This document shows, one piece after another, positions 12,017-23,512 of a DNA stretch of 64,000 nt. The DNA is from Rosa chinensis (lineage: Eukaryota > Streptophyta > Magnoliopsida > Rosales > Rosaceae), in NCBI RefSeq assembly GCF_002994745.2, contig NW_020126817.1, forward strand, positions 124,001 to 188,000, in the 5' to 3' direction. Below the pieces are notes generated by a model. That model had not been told where the DNA came from. It saw only the letters and a program-made list of their open reading frames with translations, and ran no database searches. Every line of letters begins with the position of its first letter. Position 1 is the stretch's first letter. A program made the translations under genes and the position numbers.

Positions 12017-13852
12017 TTAGGCAAACCTGCGTGGGAAGGGCATGCAAGAAGAAGAAGAAGGGTTAGCAATAACCGAACTCGATAGGTTAGAATTATTACC
12101 TTTGATTTCCGGTTTTGCCTTTAAAGATGAGGATGCCTTGGTCTCTTCCTTTGACGTTGCAGGGTCCTTCTCAACACCCAACTTGGTGGGCTCTTGGTCT
12201 TCCTCAATCTCTATGCTCATTTGGACCTTCTTGGGTTGCTTGGGTGGATCCACAAATGGTCTTCCACTCCTCGTAGTCACAACTGATGCATTCTCCACAT
12301 TACCCTTAGGGTTAGGTATTGTGCCACTAGGAAGCTTCCCAGTCTCATGAATCTTGCTCATGAAGTCCACAACTTGGCCTATCTGTTTCTTAAGATCTGC
12401 AATATCCTTAGTGTGGGTCTGTTGTCCTTGAATCAAAGCTTGAGTAGAGTTTGTCAAGGCTTGGGAGGAACTAGTCAAAGCTTCCAACGTTTTGTCATAG
12501 TGAGACATTGAAGGTCCTGAGTTCTGTTGAGGAGGAGGCATGTAGGGCCTTTGAAAAGATGATCCTTGGAATGAAGGCCCTTGAGGACGTTGGAAGTTCC
12601 CACCAAGAGGATTCTGAACGTTATCATTGTTGGTCCACTTGAAGTTGGGATGGTCCCTCCATCCTGGGTTGTAAGTATTTGAATAAGGGTCATGCCTAGG
12701 ACGTTGAGGTCCTCCTTGATATCCTCCAATAGCATTTGAAGATTCCCATCCTCCATTCTCATTAAGTTGAGGGCACTGATCTGTAACATGCCCTTGCATA
12801 GAGCATACCCCACAAGCTATTGTTGCACTTGGTCCCTTGGAACTTACCACTTGATTCATGAGAAGAGTAAGCTTATTCAGTTGGTCTTCAATGGCAGTAT
12901 TCTTGCTCACCTCATGCACCCTACGAATAGAGTGTCCTACCCCCTCATATTGTTGGGAATTCAAGGCACGATTAGCTATAAGCTCCTTCCCAACTGCAGG
13001 TGACTTATCCACAAAAGCTCCTCCAGCTGCAGCATCCAACATTTGCCTTTCCAAGGGTAAGAGTCCTTCGTAGAAACATGTAAGTAAGGTCTCATCCTTC
13101 ATCTGATGTTGAGGACACTGTGCAAGTAGGGAATTGAACCTCTCATAGTAGGCAGCATAGGACTCATCATGAGCTTGCTCTATTCCACTAAGCTTCTTCC
13201 TGAGTGTGATGACCTTTGAAGCTGGGAAGTATTTCTCCAGGAAGGCTTTTCTCATTGTTTCCCAAGAAGTGATACGTCCTGCAGGAAGTTCATATAGCCA
13301 ATCCTTGGCTCTATCAGCTAGAGAGAATGGAAATGCTCTCATCTTAAGAAGGTTTTCATCCGCCCCTTGTGGTTGCATGTTTGCACAAACAGATTGGAAT
13401 TCTCGTACGTGCTTGTTAGCATCCTCCATATTGAGGCCATGGAAGATAGGGAGCTTGTGCAACAATCCACTCTTAAGCTCGAACTCTGCCTGTCTTCCAG
13501 CTGCAGGGGCAGGGTATACTATGCCTGTAGGGGGTCCTCCTTCAACAGTTGCGGTGGAGAGTTCCCTAATAGATGCCATTCTCTCTTCTTCGACTTCTTC
13601 AGGTGGTGGTGAAGGTGGTGGTGTAGAGTTGGACGAAATCACAGGTGAAGGTGATCGTGAAGGAGGAGATGGACTTGGTGTAGGTGATGTAGACTCCTCA
13701 GAAAAGTAAGTCCGCTTCCCTTGCTCATTAAATGTGTACTCTTTGTATGTTGAAGGGGAAGGGCTTGTGTGCTCAAGAAGTGAAGGACCCTTCAAGCGAG
13801 CGAGCCTTGCTTCGATTTCCTTTAGTGTAGAGGATCTAAAAGGCTCGGTCAT
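12017..13852 (-). CDS. gag: A gag polyprotein, ends in TAA at gag-pol boundary
   Basis: 611 codons starting MTEPFRSSTLKEIEARLARLK; the ATG lies just after the leader, as in D and F. The N-terminal part is proline/serine-rich (SPSPPSRSPSP). A retrotransposon gag capsid-like region follows (about residues 110-270; [42 protein letters not shown]). Next come a CCHC-type knuckle C-x2-C-x4-H-x4-C ([14 protein letters not shown], about residues 345-360) and [13 protein letters not shown], typical of Athila gag. It forms the virus-like particle and binds RNA. The frame ends FPRRFA-TAA, whereas E and F have a sense codon there and read on into pol. Confidence 0.93.
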   Translation of the reverse strand: MTEPFRSSTLKEIEARLARLKGPSLLEHTSPSPSTYKEYTFNEQGKRTYFSEESTSPTPSPSPPSRSPSPVISSNSTPPPSPPPEEVEEERMASIRELSTATVEGGPPTGIVYPAPAAGRQAEFELKSGLLHKLPIFHGLNMEDANKHVREFQSVCANMQPQGADENLLKMRAFPFSLADRAKDWLYELPAGRITSWETMRKAFLEKYFPASKVITLRKKLSGIEQAHDESYAAYYERFNSLLAQCPQHQMKDETLLTCFYEGLLPLERQMLDAAAGGAFVDKSPAVGKELIANRALNSQQYEGVGHSIRRVHEVSKNTAIEDQLNKLTLLMNQVVSSKGPSATIACGVCSMQGHVTDQCPQLNENGGWESSNAIGGYQGGPQRPRHDPYSNTYNPGWRDHPNFKWTNNDNVQNPLGGNFQRPQGPSFQGSSFQRPYMPPPQQNSGPSMSHYDKTLEALTSSSQALTNSTQALIQGQQTHTKDIADLKKQIGQVVDFMSKIHETGKLPSGTIPNPKGNVENASVVTTRSGRPFVDPPKQPKKVQMSIEIEEDQEPTKLGVEKDPATSKEETKASSSLKAKPEIKGNNSNLSSSVIANPSSSSCMPFPRRFA

Positions 13853-15552
13853 TCATAGGAATCCTAAACATCATCAAAATTCAAAGAAGTTAGCAAAGTA
13901 TAAAGTGAGTTAATTACAAATTAGTGATTTATACATCAACCTTACTATTCACGAGTCACTATTCACAAGTTACTATTCACGACTTTACTATTTATGATTT
14001 ATACAAGTATAAAGAGAAGTATAAATTACAAACTATCCACAATCTTTTCACAAATAAACCACGTAAGAAGTTTATACAAGTATAGAAAGTACAAAACACA
14101 CAATTTACAAGTGGAGGTTATGTTCAAGTATCTTATTATCTCTACAAAATAAAGTTAATATCTCAATTGATTACAAGTTGTAAGTCGAGCCCAATAGAAA
14201 CCACTACTATTGGTGAGATACGATCTAGGGATAGTCGCCTAGACATAAGTCACTTTCCTTTGTTTCAGAAGGCTAGATGGCCAGATTAAGAGGTAAGTGA
14301 GAGGGAGGACTCATTTTGGTGACACTACGGAGGCTACTCCCTCATTGAGGTTTAGGCCCCTATTGGCTACTCCCACATTGTGGTTTACGCACAGTCTATA
14401 GTATCTCTGAGATCCAATTTGAACCCATCACCCAGGGTCTCAACCTAAGACACCACCTATATGCCCCTTACTCAGCTTGAAAAGAACTCATGTGTTAGAC
14501 AGTCCTCCAAATGTTAATAAAAGCCGCCCTCAACTTCAAAAGACCTTAGAAAGGCACTAATGAAGGGTTAAGGCCAATATTAAGAAAATGGCCCTTATCT
14601 ACTCATACGATTTTACACACTTATAACAATCAAGAATTTAACAATATTCACAATTAATTCTTTAAATTTCTTTTGTTTAACAAAATTTGACACATTGTAA
14701 ACACAACTTTTACACAACAAAACGTCACACTTTGTACACTTTTTTTTTTTTTTCTTTCTTCTTCTTTTTTTTTTTTCTTCTTTTTTTTTTTTTTTTCGAA
14801 AATACTTACAAATATTTGTTTTTCTTCCTTTTCTTTACAATTATTTTCAACACTTAGGTACGGGAACAGGGAGTCTCGATGTGCAATGGGACTGAAACAG
14901 CTACCCTTTTCAAGACTATGTTTAATCCAATATACCTTAGTGAATCATAATATTTTCATTTGTTATATATACCATTGATTTCAAATTCAATTCCAAGCGG
15001 TAAATCAAGAGGACGTGCGGCCCAAGTATAGTCGTCAAGACACTAAGTCCCTCTTACATCCTTTGGGCAACCTTACTGAAATGGCCAGGTAGGGGAGGAC
15101 AAACACAAGAGGTAGGATCCATTTTGGCATAGGCTACTCCCTCATTGAGGTTTACGCCCATTTGTAAGCACTTCTGAATCCAAGAACCAGTCATGAGCGT
15201 TGTCCCCTTCCTAGACACCATCCCACATAGGCTATACTTACTTGGATATAAAAGGTCCTAAGTGTGAAGACAGTTCAATGAATGTTAATAAAGGCCGCCC
15301 TCAACCTTAAGGGACCTGGACTAGGTACCAATAAGGGGTTTAGGCCAATATTAATAAACACGACTTCACCTATTCCTTCTTTAATTTACAACTTACAATA
15401 AAAATTTGTATTCAACAATATAAATAACAACCTAAGTAATTAGTTAACTAAATTTCGACAATTACAAAATAATTAACAAGTAAATTTTTTTTTTTTTTTT
15501 TTTTTGGTCACAATATACAAAACAAATATTCACAATATGGCAAATGATTTTT
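13853..15552 (-). other. 5' leader of A with two structured modules
   Basis: 1.7 kb between PBS and gag ATG. It holds module 1 (about 14851-15376), a T-rich zone (14740-14800; A-rich in sense), and module 2 (about 14161-14600). Both modules share landmarks on the plus strand: GCCGCCCTCAAC, GGCCAATATTAA, CCTAGACACC or CCTAAGACACC, GGTTTAGGCCC or GGTTTACGCCC, and CTACTCCC. T21 lies at 15485-15505 beside the PBS. No open frame is conserved. Repeats of CACTATTCACGA-type sequence (13940-13990) precede gag. Confidence 0.8.
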
Positions 15553-15573
15553 CAATCCCCGGCAACGGCGCCA
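15553..15573 (-). promoter_or_regulatory. tRNA-Asp primer-binding site of A
   Basis: The sense strand TGGCGCCGTTGCCGGGGATT is complementary to the tRNA-Asp 3' end, 5 nt from the LTR edge at 15579. Confidence 0.94.
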
Positions 15574-15578
15574 AAAAT

Positions 15579-17907
15579 TGATGTCGCTTTTGGGAGCGAC
15601 CAATTTAACCCTGAAATGTCATTAGTAGTATAAAGTAAATAGGGATCGTTCTATTCCGGGGATTGAGGGTACACCTGTCATTATCAAACAATTAAACAAT
15701 TAAAATTAAAACAAAGTATAATATTTACAAAAATATAACAAAATATATACATATTTACGAAATTAGGGGGATTTTTGGTTTTGATTTTCGGAAATTAAAC
15801 TAAGTAAATAAAACAATTAAAATGCAAAAACATAAAAATGCAAATGAAATGCACGAACAAAGACCAAATCGGAATTTATAATCAAGGTTAATTCAAGTTC
15901 ATCATTGTTCATCATAGTCATGCAAGAGGAATTGATCATGTGAAACGTTCAAAAGCAAACAATCTCCCATATTTTACTTTCAATGCTAATTAACCTAAGT
16001 GAAAGCACCTAGATTAATTCTAATAAACATGCAATCAAACCCTAGAAAGCTAGTCAATCATGTCATGTTCAACGCATTAAGCATCTAGAAAGGCTATCAA
16101 TTCAAATGTGCAACTTAGTATGAAAAAGTTCACCTAATTGCAATCTCCTTTGATTAAATTTCGGTTTTTGTACAAAACCTTTACTACTTGTTGATTCAAG
16201 AACACAAAACCAAAAAGTTGATTCATGTTCTCAAATTCGTAGCAACATTCACATAAAAACCCTAAATGTTTCGAACCATTCAAGATTATCATACAAACGA
16301 TTTCTATCATGCAAATTCAATCAAACACTTACACAAAAGCAACCATAAATCACAATATATGAATCTGAAAATTAACAATTAACCATAAAATTTCAGAAAT
16401 CAATACTTGTTCATACATAAGTGTCAACTAAGGCAAACCAACGAAAATTACAAAGCAAAGGTACAAGGAGAATCGGATTACACCGTGATGAAGATGAGAT
16501 GGATGAAGTGATGATGTGGTCTCTTGAATTTCGAAAGCAATCTTCAAGGTGGAGGATGGATGGTATGCACGGCTTGTCTTCTTCTTCCTTGGCCTTGCTT
16601 GCACTTCGTGGTTGCCCTAGAGGATGGAGAGGAGCACGGCTAAGCTAGAGAGTTTTCTGAATTATTTCTCAAGTGTAGAACGTAAAAAGTTTGGAACTCC
16701 GAACTCTTTGACGTTGAGAGAAGAGAGGAATATATAGGGGACGGCTTCTAGGTCTTCAAGCCGTGAATTTCTTCTTTATTTTCCATGGAATTAATCTGAA
16801 AATGCCACATAGTTTCCTCCAATGATAGCATGCCACATAAGCCCTATGAGGTGGTGCAACCAATCACAAAATTCTCTTTTAATTCCCTAGAAATATTGCC
16901 GAAATTCCTTGAGATAATTTCTGATTTTTCTTGTTTAATTTCGGCCAACTTCCTTTAGGAATTCTAGGAATGAATCTAGACTCCATTTAAGCTTTTCTTG
17001 GTCTCCACCTTTTTCTCTTTCCTTAAAACTCTCTAGGAAATCTTTTTGCCGAAATCTCTTTGTTTACTTCTTGATTCACACGGCAATTCTCTCTCCTTCC
17101 TTGTATTTCTCACGGCAATCCCTAGCTTCTCTCTCTCTTTAAACGGCAAAGGCTCAAGATAACTCTTCCAAGAATATCTCATTCCAAGAAAATCTCCCTA
17201 GAAAATCTCCACCAAAATCTTCTTATTATTTCCTGATTTTCCACGTCATCTTCCTTGTTTCTCTCTAGGATTTCACGGCAAAACATCTTTAGGGCTAGGG
17301 TTTGCGTCACAAACCCTAGTTCCATGGGCCTTTGTGGGCTTTTATCCAAGTAGCCGAAAATCCAACAAGTCTTGAGAGTTTTTGGGCCTCCATGCGTCAC
17401 CTTTATGCCATGTCATCATCTAGAGTCTTCAAGAAGCTTCCCTCATGCCATGTACTTCATTAATTCGATCTCCATTCTTGGTTGGCTCAAGAGTCTTGTT
17501 TTGGCCAGCTTTCCTCTTTGGACAGGGTTTCCTGGTTGGACCAGGAAAACTTCTTTTCTTCATTTCTGCTCATTTGTGCTTCCCTTGTAGTTCGCAAGCT
17601 CCTCTTTCCATTTATGAGTTCATTTCCACTTTCCAGCTCGGAGGTCCTGAAAATAGAAACTAGTAAGAAAAATAGAAACTTTCCTAAACTGAAAATGGGA
17701 AACTTTCTAAAAATGACAAATAGAAACTACCGAAAATGGAAACTTACTAGAAATGATAAATGGAAACTACAAAAATAGAAACTTTCTACAAATAGGAACT
17801 TTCCCAATCAAAGAATGGAAACTTTCCTAAACAGAGTTTTATTAAGGAAATAACGCAGAAAATGTAGGGAAATGCAGTTAAAACGTCGCATTAAAATGCT
17901 CCTATCA
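15579..17907 (-). repeat. 5' LTR of A (2,329 bp)
   Basis: It starts TGATGTCGC and ends CCTATCA. The sense 3' end carries the hairpin GTCGCT-CCCAAA-AGCGAC. The U5 block CAATCCCCGG lies about 80 nt inside. Within U3: IR TTGCCGAAATT (16896-16906) with AATTTCGGCCAA (16937-16948), the TTTCCTGGT/ACCAGGAAA IR (17528-17548), and the GAAACTTTC minisatellite near 17650-17825. It belongs to the same subfamily as the D LTR. Confidence 0.94.
16729..16737 (-). promoter_or_regulatory. TATA box in A 5' LTR
   Basis: The sense strand reads CCCCTATATATTCC. It is the likely core promoter for A genomic RNA, with a start expected about 30 bp downstream. Confidence 0.65.
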
Positions 17908-18299
17908 TTATCTATAACGCAAATTTAATTAAACAAACCCACATAAGCAACTCTCGAATCACAATAATATGAATCTGAAAATTCTCAATTAATCATAAAA
18001 ATTCTAGAAATTAATATTTGTTCAAACACATATGTCAACTAGTTCATAACCAACGAAATTCAAAGCAAAGGTTACAAAGGAGAATCGGATTACACCGTGA
18101 GATGGGGATGGTGATGAACGATTGATGTGGTGGTCTCTTGAATCTCGAAAGCAAACTTCAAGGTTGGAGATGGATGACGGATGCTCACGGCTATGCTTCT
18201 TCTCCCTTGGCCTTGCTTGAACTCGTGGAGATGACTAGAGGATGGAGAAACTCACGGCTATGCTAAGAAGATTTTCTGATTTTTTTCTAAAGTGTAAAT
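17908..18299 (-). repeat. 3' LTR of C, segment between A and B
   Basis: 392 bp of LTR lying between two insertions. Its first 146 bp match 30530-30674 of the C 5' LTR with one visible difference (TTCTAG versus TTCCAG), which identifies both as LTRs of one element. The last 5 bp, TAAAT, are the target duplication of B. The first 5 bp, TTATC, are the expected right duplication of A. Confidence 0.88.
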
Positions 18300-20604
18300 T
18301 GATGCGCTAAAAGCAAGCGCATAATTTAACCCTGAAATGTCATTAGTAGTATAAAGTAAATAGGGATCGTTCTATTCCGGGGATTGAGGGTACACCTGTC
18401 ATTATCAAACAATTAAACAATTAAAATTAAAACAAAGTATAATATTTACAAAAATATAACAAAATATAAACATATTTACGAAAAAGGGGGGATTTTTGGT
18501 TTTTTGGTTTTCTAGTTCGAAAATAAAATCTAAGTTAAGAAAATAATTAAAATGCAAAAACATAAAAATACAAATGGAATGTAGGAACAAAGATCAAAGT
18601 CGAAACTCATGATTAAAATCAATTCAAATTCATCATTGTTCATCATAGTCATGCAAGAGGAGTTGATCATGTGAAACGTTCAAAAGCAAACAATTTCCCA
18701 TATTTTACTTTCAATGCTAATTAACCTAAGCGAAAGCACCTAGATTAATCCTATCAAACATGCAATCAAACCCTAGAAAGCTAGTCAATCATGTCATGTT
18801 TAACGCATTAAGCACCTAGAAAGGCTATCAACTCAAATGTGCAACTTAGTATGAAAAAGTCCACCTAATTGCAATCTTCTTTGATTAAATTCGGTTTTTG
18901 TACAAAACCTTTACTACTTTGATTTAAGTTTACACAAAACGAAAAGTCGATTTCTTGTTCTTAAACCTAGCACCAATTATATCAAAACCCTAAGTGTTTG
19001 CAACCACATAAGATTAAAATATAAAAGTTATCTATAGAGCAAATTTAATCAAACACTCACACAAAAGCAACCATAAATCACAATATATGAATCTGAAAAT
19101 CAACAATTAATCATAAAATTTCAGAAATCAACAATTGTTCAAACATATGTGTCAACTAGGGCATAACCAACGAAAATTACAAAGCAAAGGTTACAAGGAG
19201 AATCGGATTACACCGTGATGAAGATGAGATGAATGAAGTGATGAATGGTCTCTTGAATTTCGAAAGCAATCTTCAAGGATGGTGATGGATGATGTGCACG
19301 GCTTGACCTCTTCTTCCTTGGCCTTGCTTGAACTTCGTGGTTGCCCTAGAGAATGGAGAAGAACACGGCTAAACTAGAGAGAGTTTTCTGATTTTTTTTC
19401 AAAGTGTAGAATGCAGACGAGAGGAACCCCAAACGTTGAGAAGAGGGGAGATTATATAGGGGACTTCCTCCTTGCTCTCCAAGCCGTGTAAACCTTATAG
19501 AATTAATCTGAAAATTCCACATAATCTCCTCCAATAATATCTTGCCAAATAAGCCCTATGAGGTGGTTCAACCAATCACAAAATTCCATTTAATTCCCTA
19601 ACAATCTTGGCCGAAATTCCCTTGATAATATTCTGATTTTATACTTTAAATTCGGCCAAAATTCATTTAGGGAATATAGGAATGTATCTAGACTTCTTTT
19701 GAGCTTTTCTTGGTCTCCACCTTTTTCTCTTTCCTTTTATTTCTCCCTTGAATCTCTCTTGCCGAATTCTCTAGGGTTTTCTTTTGATTCCCTTGTTTTT
19801 CTCTTGGCATTGGACGGCAAACTCTCTAGGGTAAGTCCCCAAGTATATTTTCTTTCCATAAAAATTACCCTAGAAAATCTCAACCGAAATTCTCTTTGAT
19901 AATTCTGATTTTCCACGCCATTTTCCTTGTTTCTCTCTCCTTTTGGACGGCAACAACATCCCTAGGGTTTCACTTGCGTCACAAACCCTAAATGTATGGG
20001 CTTCATGGGCCCTTGATCCAATTTGCCGAAAATCCAATGAGTCTTGAGAGTTCTTGGGCCTTGTTGCTTCAACTTCAAGCCTTGTCACCTTCCAACGTCA
20101 TAACACTTCATTTTTCCATTTCTTTTTCATGATAACGTTGGAAACTTCATAGGTAAGCTTTCCTCCTTTTCGCAGGGTTTCCTGGTTGGACCAGGAAAAC
20201 TTCTTTTCTTCATTTCTGCTCATTTCTGTGGCTCATTGTTCTTCATCTTTCCTCCCCTTGACTTTCGCAAGCTCCTCTTTCCATTTGTGAGTTCATTTCC
20301 ACTTTTTAGCTCGGAGGTCCTGAAAATAGAAACTAATAAGAAAAATAGAAACTTTCCTAAAATGAAAAATGGCAACTTTCCTAAACTGAAAATGGGAAAC
20401 TTTCTAGAAATGAAAAATAGAAACTACTGAAAATGGAAACTTACTAAAAATGATAAATAGAAACTACAAAAATAGAAACTTTCTACAAATAGGAACTTTC
20501 CCAATCAAAGAATGGAAACTTTCCTAAACAGGGTTTTATTAAGGAAATAACGCAGAAAATGCAGGGAAATGCAAGTAAGACGTCGCATTAAAATGCTCCT
20601 ATCA
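18300..20604 (-). repeat. 3' LTR of B (2,305 bp)
   Basis: Runs from TGATGCGC to CCTATCA. The sense end hairpin is AUGCGCU/AGCGCAU. A TATA box lies at 19452-19459 (sense CTATATAA). IR TTGGCCGAAATT (19607-19618) pairs with AATTCGGCCAA (19649-19659), and TTTCCTGGT/ACCAGGAAA is at 20178-20198. The PPT follows immediately on the right. Confidence 0.95.
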
Positions 20605-22600
20605 AATTCCCCCACACTTAGCTTTTGCTAGTCCCTTAGCAAAATCACACTAAGACTCAACAGAAATTAAAGACTCTAAACATACAAAGACTCTATAGCC
20701 CTTCAACTTTTTGTCTCAGCAATCTCTTACTTTCACAACACTAAGATTAGCACTTCACCAAGAATAAATGTTTAGGCATTCGAGAGTTAATTAAAACACA
20801 TAAGTTACATATACACAAGTAGGACTTGGTTGGAACAATGGTGATGGTTTCTGTTAAGCATGCTTCAAACAAGTATGATTCAAATCCTCACAAGTTATAT
20901 CCACTCTCTCTTCTCTCAGATCATGGCAATGCTTAAAAGCTTATACACTCAAGTATATGTGAAAGATAGCAAGTATATCACATAATCCAAGAAACGAAAG
21001 CACATGTATAATTTTCTTTAAAGATCTCATGAAGGATACCAACTACTTGCACAGATGGACCCAAGCCATAGGTTCAACTCTTGTAACTCATCTCCACATC
21101 AAGGGCTGTCCCATCTTAAGGATCAAGAAGGTCTTTTCAAAGGTTGTAATGGGGCTAGGGCTCAAGGTTTAAAGAAATGAAAGGTAAGGATTTATCAAAG
21201 TGTCCTAAAAACCTAGCAGAGTTCATGTAGATGTAGAGACTTCTAGAAATCCACCAAGATATATCAAAACGTCCCATCCCATAGAGGTAATGTAAAGAGG
21301 CCAAATGTCTTCATTTTGGGCCCTAACTTCACTCTAAACTTCCTTTGAACTCTAGTGAATTGGACAAAGGCCAAATTTTTCTGTAATGGGCCTTCAATTT
21401 AAAACAAACTCCAAACTCACCAAGTATGGGGGACTAAAATCCATAAACATTTATCTTTCTTTTTTCTTTTTCTTTCTAACCGTGTACAATTTTTTTTTTT
21501 TTGTTCATTTCTTTTTCACGGCTTTCACATATATTTTTCTTTTCATGGACAAGTCTACCCCCACACTTGAACTTTCACCTCATCTCAATCTTCATTCTCA
21601 ATGCCAAATCCTCAAGTAAAATCCCAAAAGATAGCTCCACTAAGTTTTTAGAACAAAGGGTAGGGTTGTAACTATACTAAGCTTCATGGTTAAGGATTTT
21701 AAGGGTGATGAATGAAAAGGCTTAATGTAGGCTCAAAGGGGCTTATCTAGGGGGGTCCCACGACGGGCACAAATAGGGACACAAGTTTATATGGCAATGG
21801 TGGTAATTCCTAAGGTGCCTCTATCCTTTCCAGAATCAAGGCCATGTATTGATATAACGTTTCAACAAGCACAAGAGTGAATTCTAGCATTCTCTAGTCC
21901 ATCAAACTTAATCTATGGCAAGTAGTCAATCAAGATGAAAGAATAATGAGATCATCAAAACATCGCCAAGAAAATAAGAGTATATTTTTCATTTCACTCC
22001 AAGAAAAAGGGAAATGGCTCAAATATCTCACATGGGTTTTTATGAATCAAAACTCATCTTAACATGCTCATATTCTGTACCAAGGTCACGAAATCCATAT
22101 CCACTACACATGCATACATTTTTCATATATCTCAATTAACCAAAGAATACCATTTTAAAATCATCTCAATCTTGTGATCCTCTTTTAATCATGATTTCAG
22201 AGATATAGAATCATCCTAGACAGTTGAAAGGGCATCCTAAGACTCAAAACAAAAACAAAAGCAACGAAAATTTTTAAATTTTTGACATTTTTCAATTTTT
22301 TTGTATTTTCCAATATATATGACTCAAAATAAAAGATAAAAATATAAATCCCTTCCCCCACACTTAAATATTTCATTGTCCTCAATGTAATCAATCATAA
22401 GCATGCAATGAAACAATTAAACATATAGGGATGGAATTTACGAAAAGAGCTACTAAATTCAAAAAGAAAGATGAAAAGAGAGAGAAATAGGAAAGGAGAA
22501 ATCAAATCTGCGTGTGTAGACTCCTTCACAACGACTTCTGAATTGGGTTGCCTCCCAAGCAGCGCTTGAATTTAACGTCTTTCAGCCAGACGGACTTCCA
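20605..22600 (-). other. 3' noncoding region of B with three PPT-like motifs
   Basis: The terminal PPT is at 20605-20620, and copies of AAGTGTGGGGG (sense) lie at 21556-21569 and 22350-22366. The shared block GTCCCACGACGGGC is at 21755-21768. The motif GGGTTGCCTCCCAAGCAGCGCTT is at 22545-22567 (listed as a site; its sense core is TTGGGAGGCAACCC). It is about 2 kb long, similar in length to the region downstream of pol in F, yet B has no pol. Confidence 0.8.
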
Positions 22601-22681
22601 CTAAATAAAGTAGTGACTATACAATAAAAGAAATACAAATTAATGATTTATACAAAAAACGTCACTATTCACAATTCACCT

Positions 22682-22726
<45 letters not shown>

Positions 22727-23398
22727 GAAAATACTTACAAAAATTTTTATTCTTTCCTTTCTTTACAATTATTTTCAACACTTAGGTACGGGAACAGGGA
22801 GTCTCGATGTGCAATGGGACTGAAACAGCTACCCTTTTCAAGACTATGTTTAATCCAATATACCTTAGTGAATCACAACATTTTCGTTTGTTACAAATAT
22901 CATTGATATCAAATTAAATTCCAAGGGGTAAATCAAGTGGACGTGCGGCCCAAGTATAGTCGTCTAGACACAAAGTCCCTCCTACATCCTTTGGGCAACC
23001 TTACTGAAATGGCCAGGTAGGGGAGGACGAACACGAGAGACAAAATCCATTTTGGCATGAGCTAAGCCCATTTGTAAGCACTTCTGGATTCAAAAACCGT
23101 CATGATCGTTGTCCCCTTCCTAGACACCATCCCACATAGGCTATACTTACTTGGATGAAAAAGGTCCTAAGTGTGAAGACAGTTCAATGAATGTTAATAA
23201 AGGCCGCCCTCAACCTTAAGGGACCTGAACTAGGTACCAATAAGGGGTTTAGGCCAATATTAATAAACACGACTTCACCTATTCCTCTTTAATTTACAAC
23301 TCACAATTAAAATTAGTATTCAATAATATAAATAACAACCTAAGTAATTAATTAACTAATTACTAATTAACTAACAATTAAGAACAATTAACAAGTAA

Positions 23399-23433
<35 letters not shown>

Positions 23434-23486
23434 CGAACACAACATATAAACAAAACAAATATTCACATATTTAACAAGTGATTTTT
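22601..23486 (-). other. 5' leader of B with module 1 and long A-tracts
   Basis: Module 1 (about 22779-23285) is flanked by T42 at 22683-22724 and T33 at 23401-23433 (A-tracts in sense). Module 2 and gag are absent. The tract lengths differ from those of C, A and D, as expected of slippage-prone homopolymers. Confidence 0.8.
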
Positions 23487-23507
23487 CAATCCCCGGCAAC
23501 GGCGCCA
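23487..23507 (-). promoter_or_regulatory. tRNA-Asp primer-binding site of B
   Basis: The sense strand TGGCGCCGTTGCCGGGGATT is complementary to the tRNA-Asp 3' end and lies 5 nt from the 5' LTR at 23513. Confidence 0.94.
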
Positions 23508-23512
23508 AAAAT

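Larger units (their letters stand above)
4886..17907 (-). mobile_element. Element A: Athila-type retrotransposon with gag and truncated pol
   Basis: Minus-strand element: 5' LTR 15579-17907, PBS, leader, gag, PR-RT-RNase H, a deletion, 3' noncoding region (interrupted by solo LTR S), PPT, and 3' LTR 4886-5737 (interrupted by H, remainder beyond the left edge). The 852 bp of 3' LTR aligns without gaps to 17056-17907 with one difference that I see (GGTTGAACC versus GGTTGGACC), so the insertion is recent. It sits in the 3' LTR of C: the flank TTATCTATAACGC at 17908 continues the sequence that is uninterrupted at 30530. Confidence 0.92.

Noticed and set aside
12042..13709. Several plus-strand frames of 60-167 codons opposite A gag, repeated opposite D gag
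   Set aside because: They are shadows of the real gag frame on the other strand. Their conservation follows from gag.
4886..17907. 4886-5737 and 15579-17907 as unrelated solo LTRs
   Set aside because: They share 852 bp with one difference. The left one is next to a PPT and the right one next to a PBS, and gag-pol of matching orientation lies between, so they belong to one element.
22683..22724. Long T-runs as possible retroposed cDNA tails marking LINE or SINE insertions
   Set aside because: They occur at the same leader position in most elements with different lengths, with no target duplication around them that I could find.
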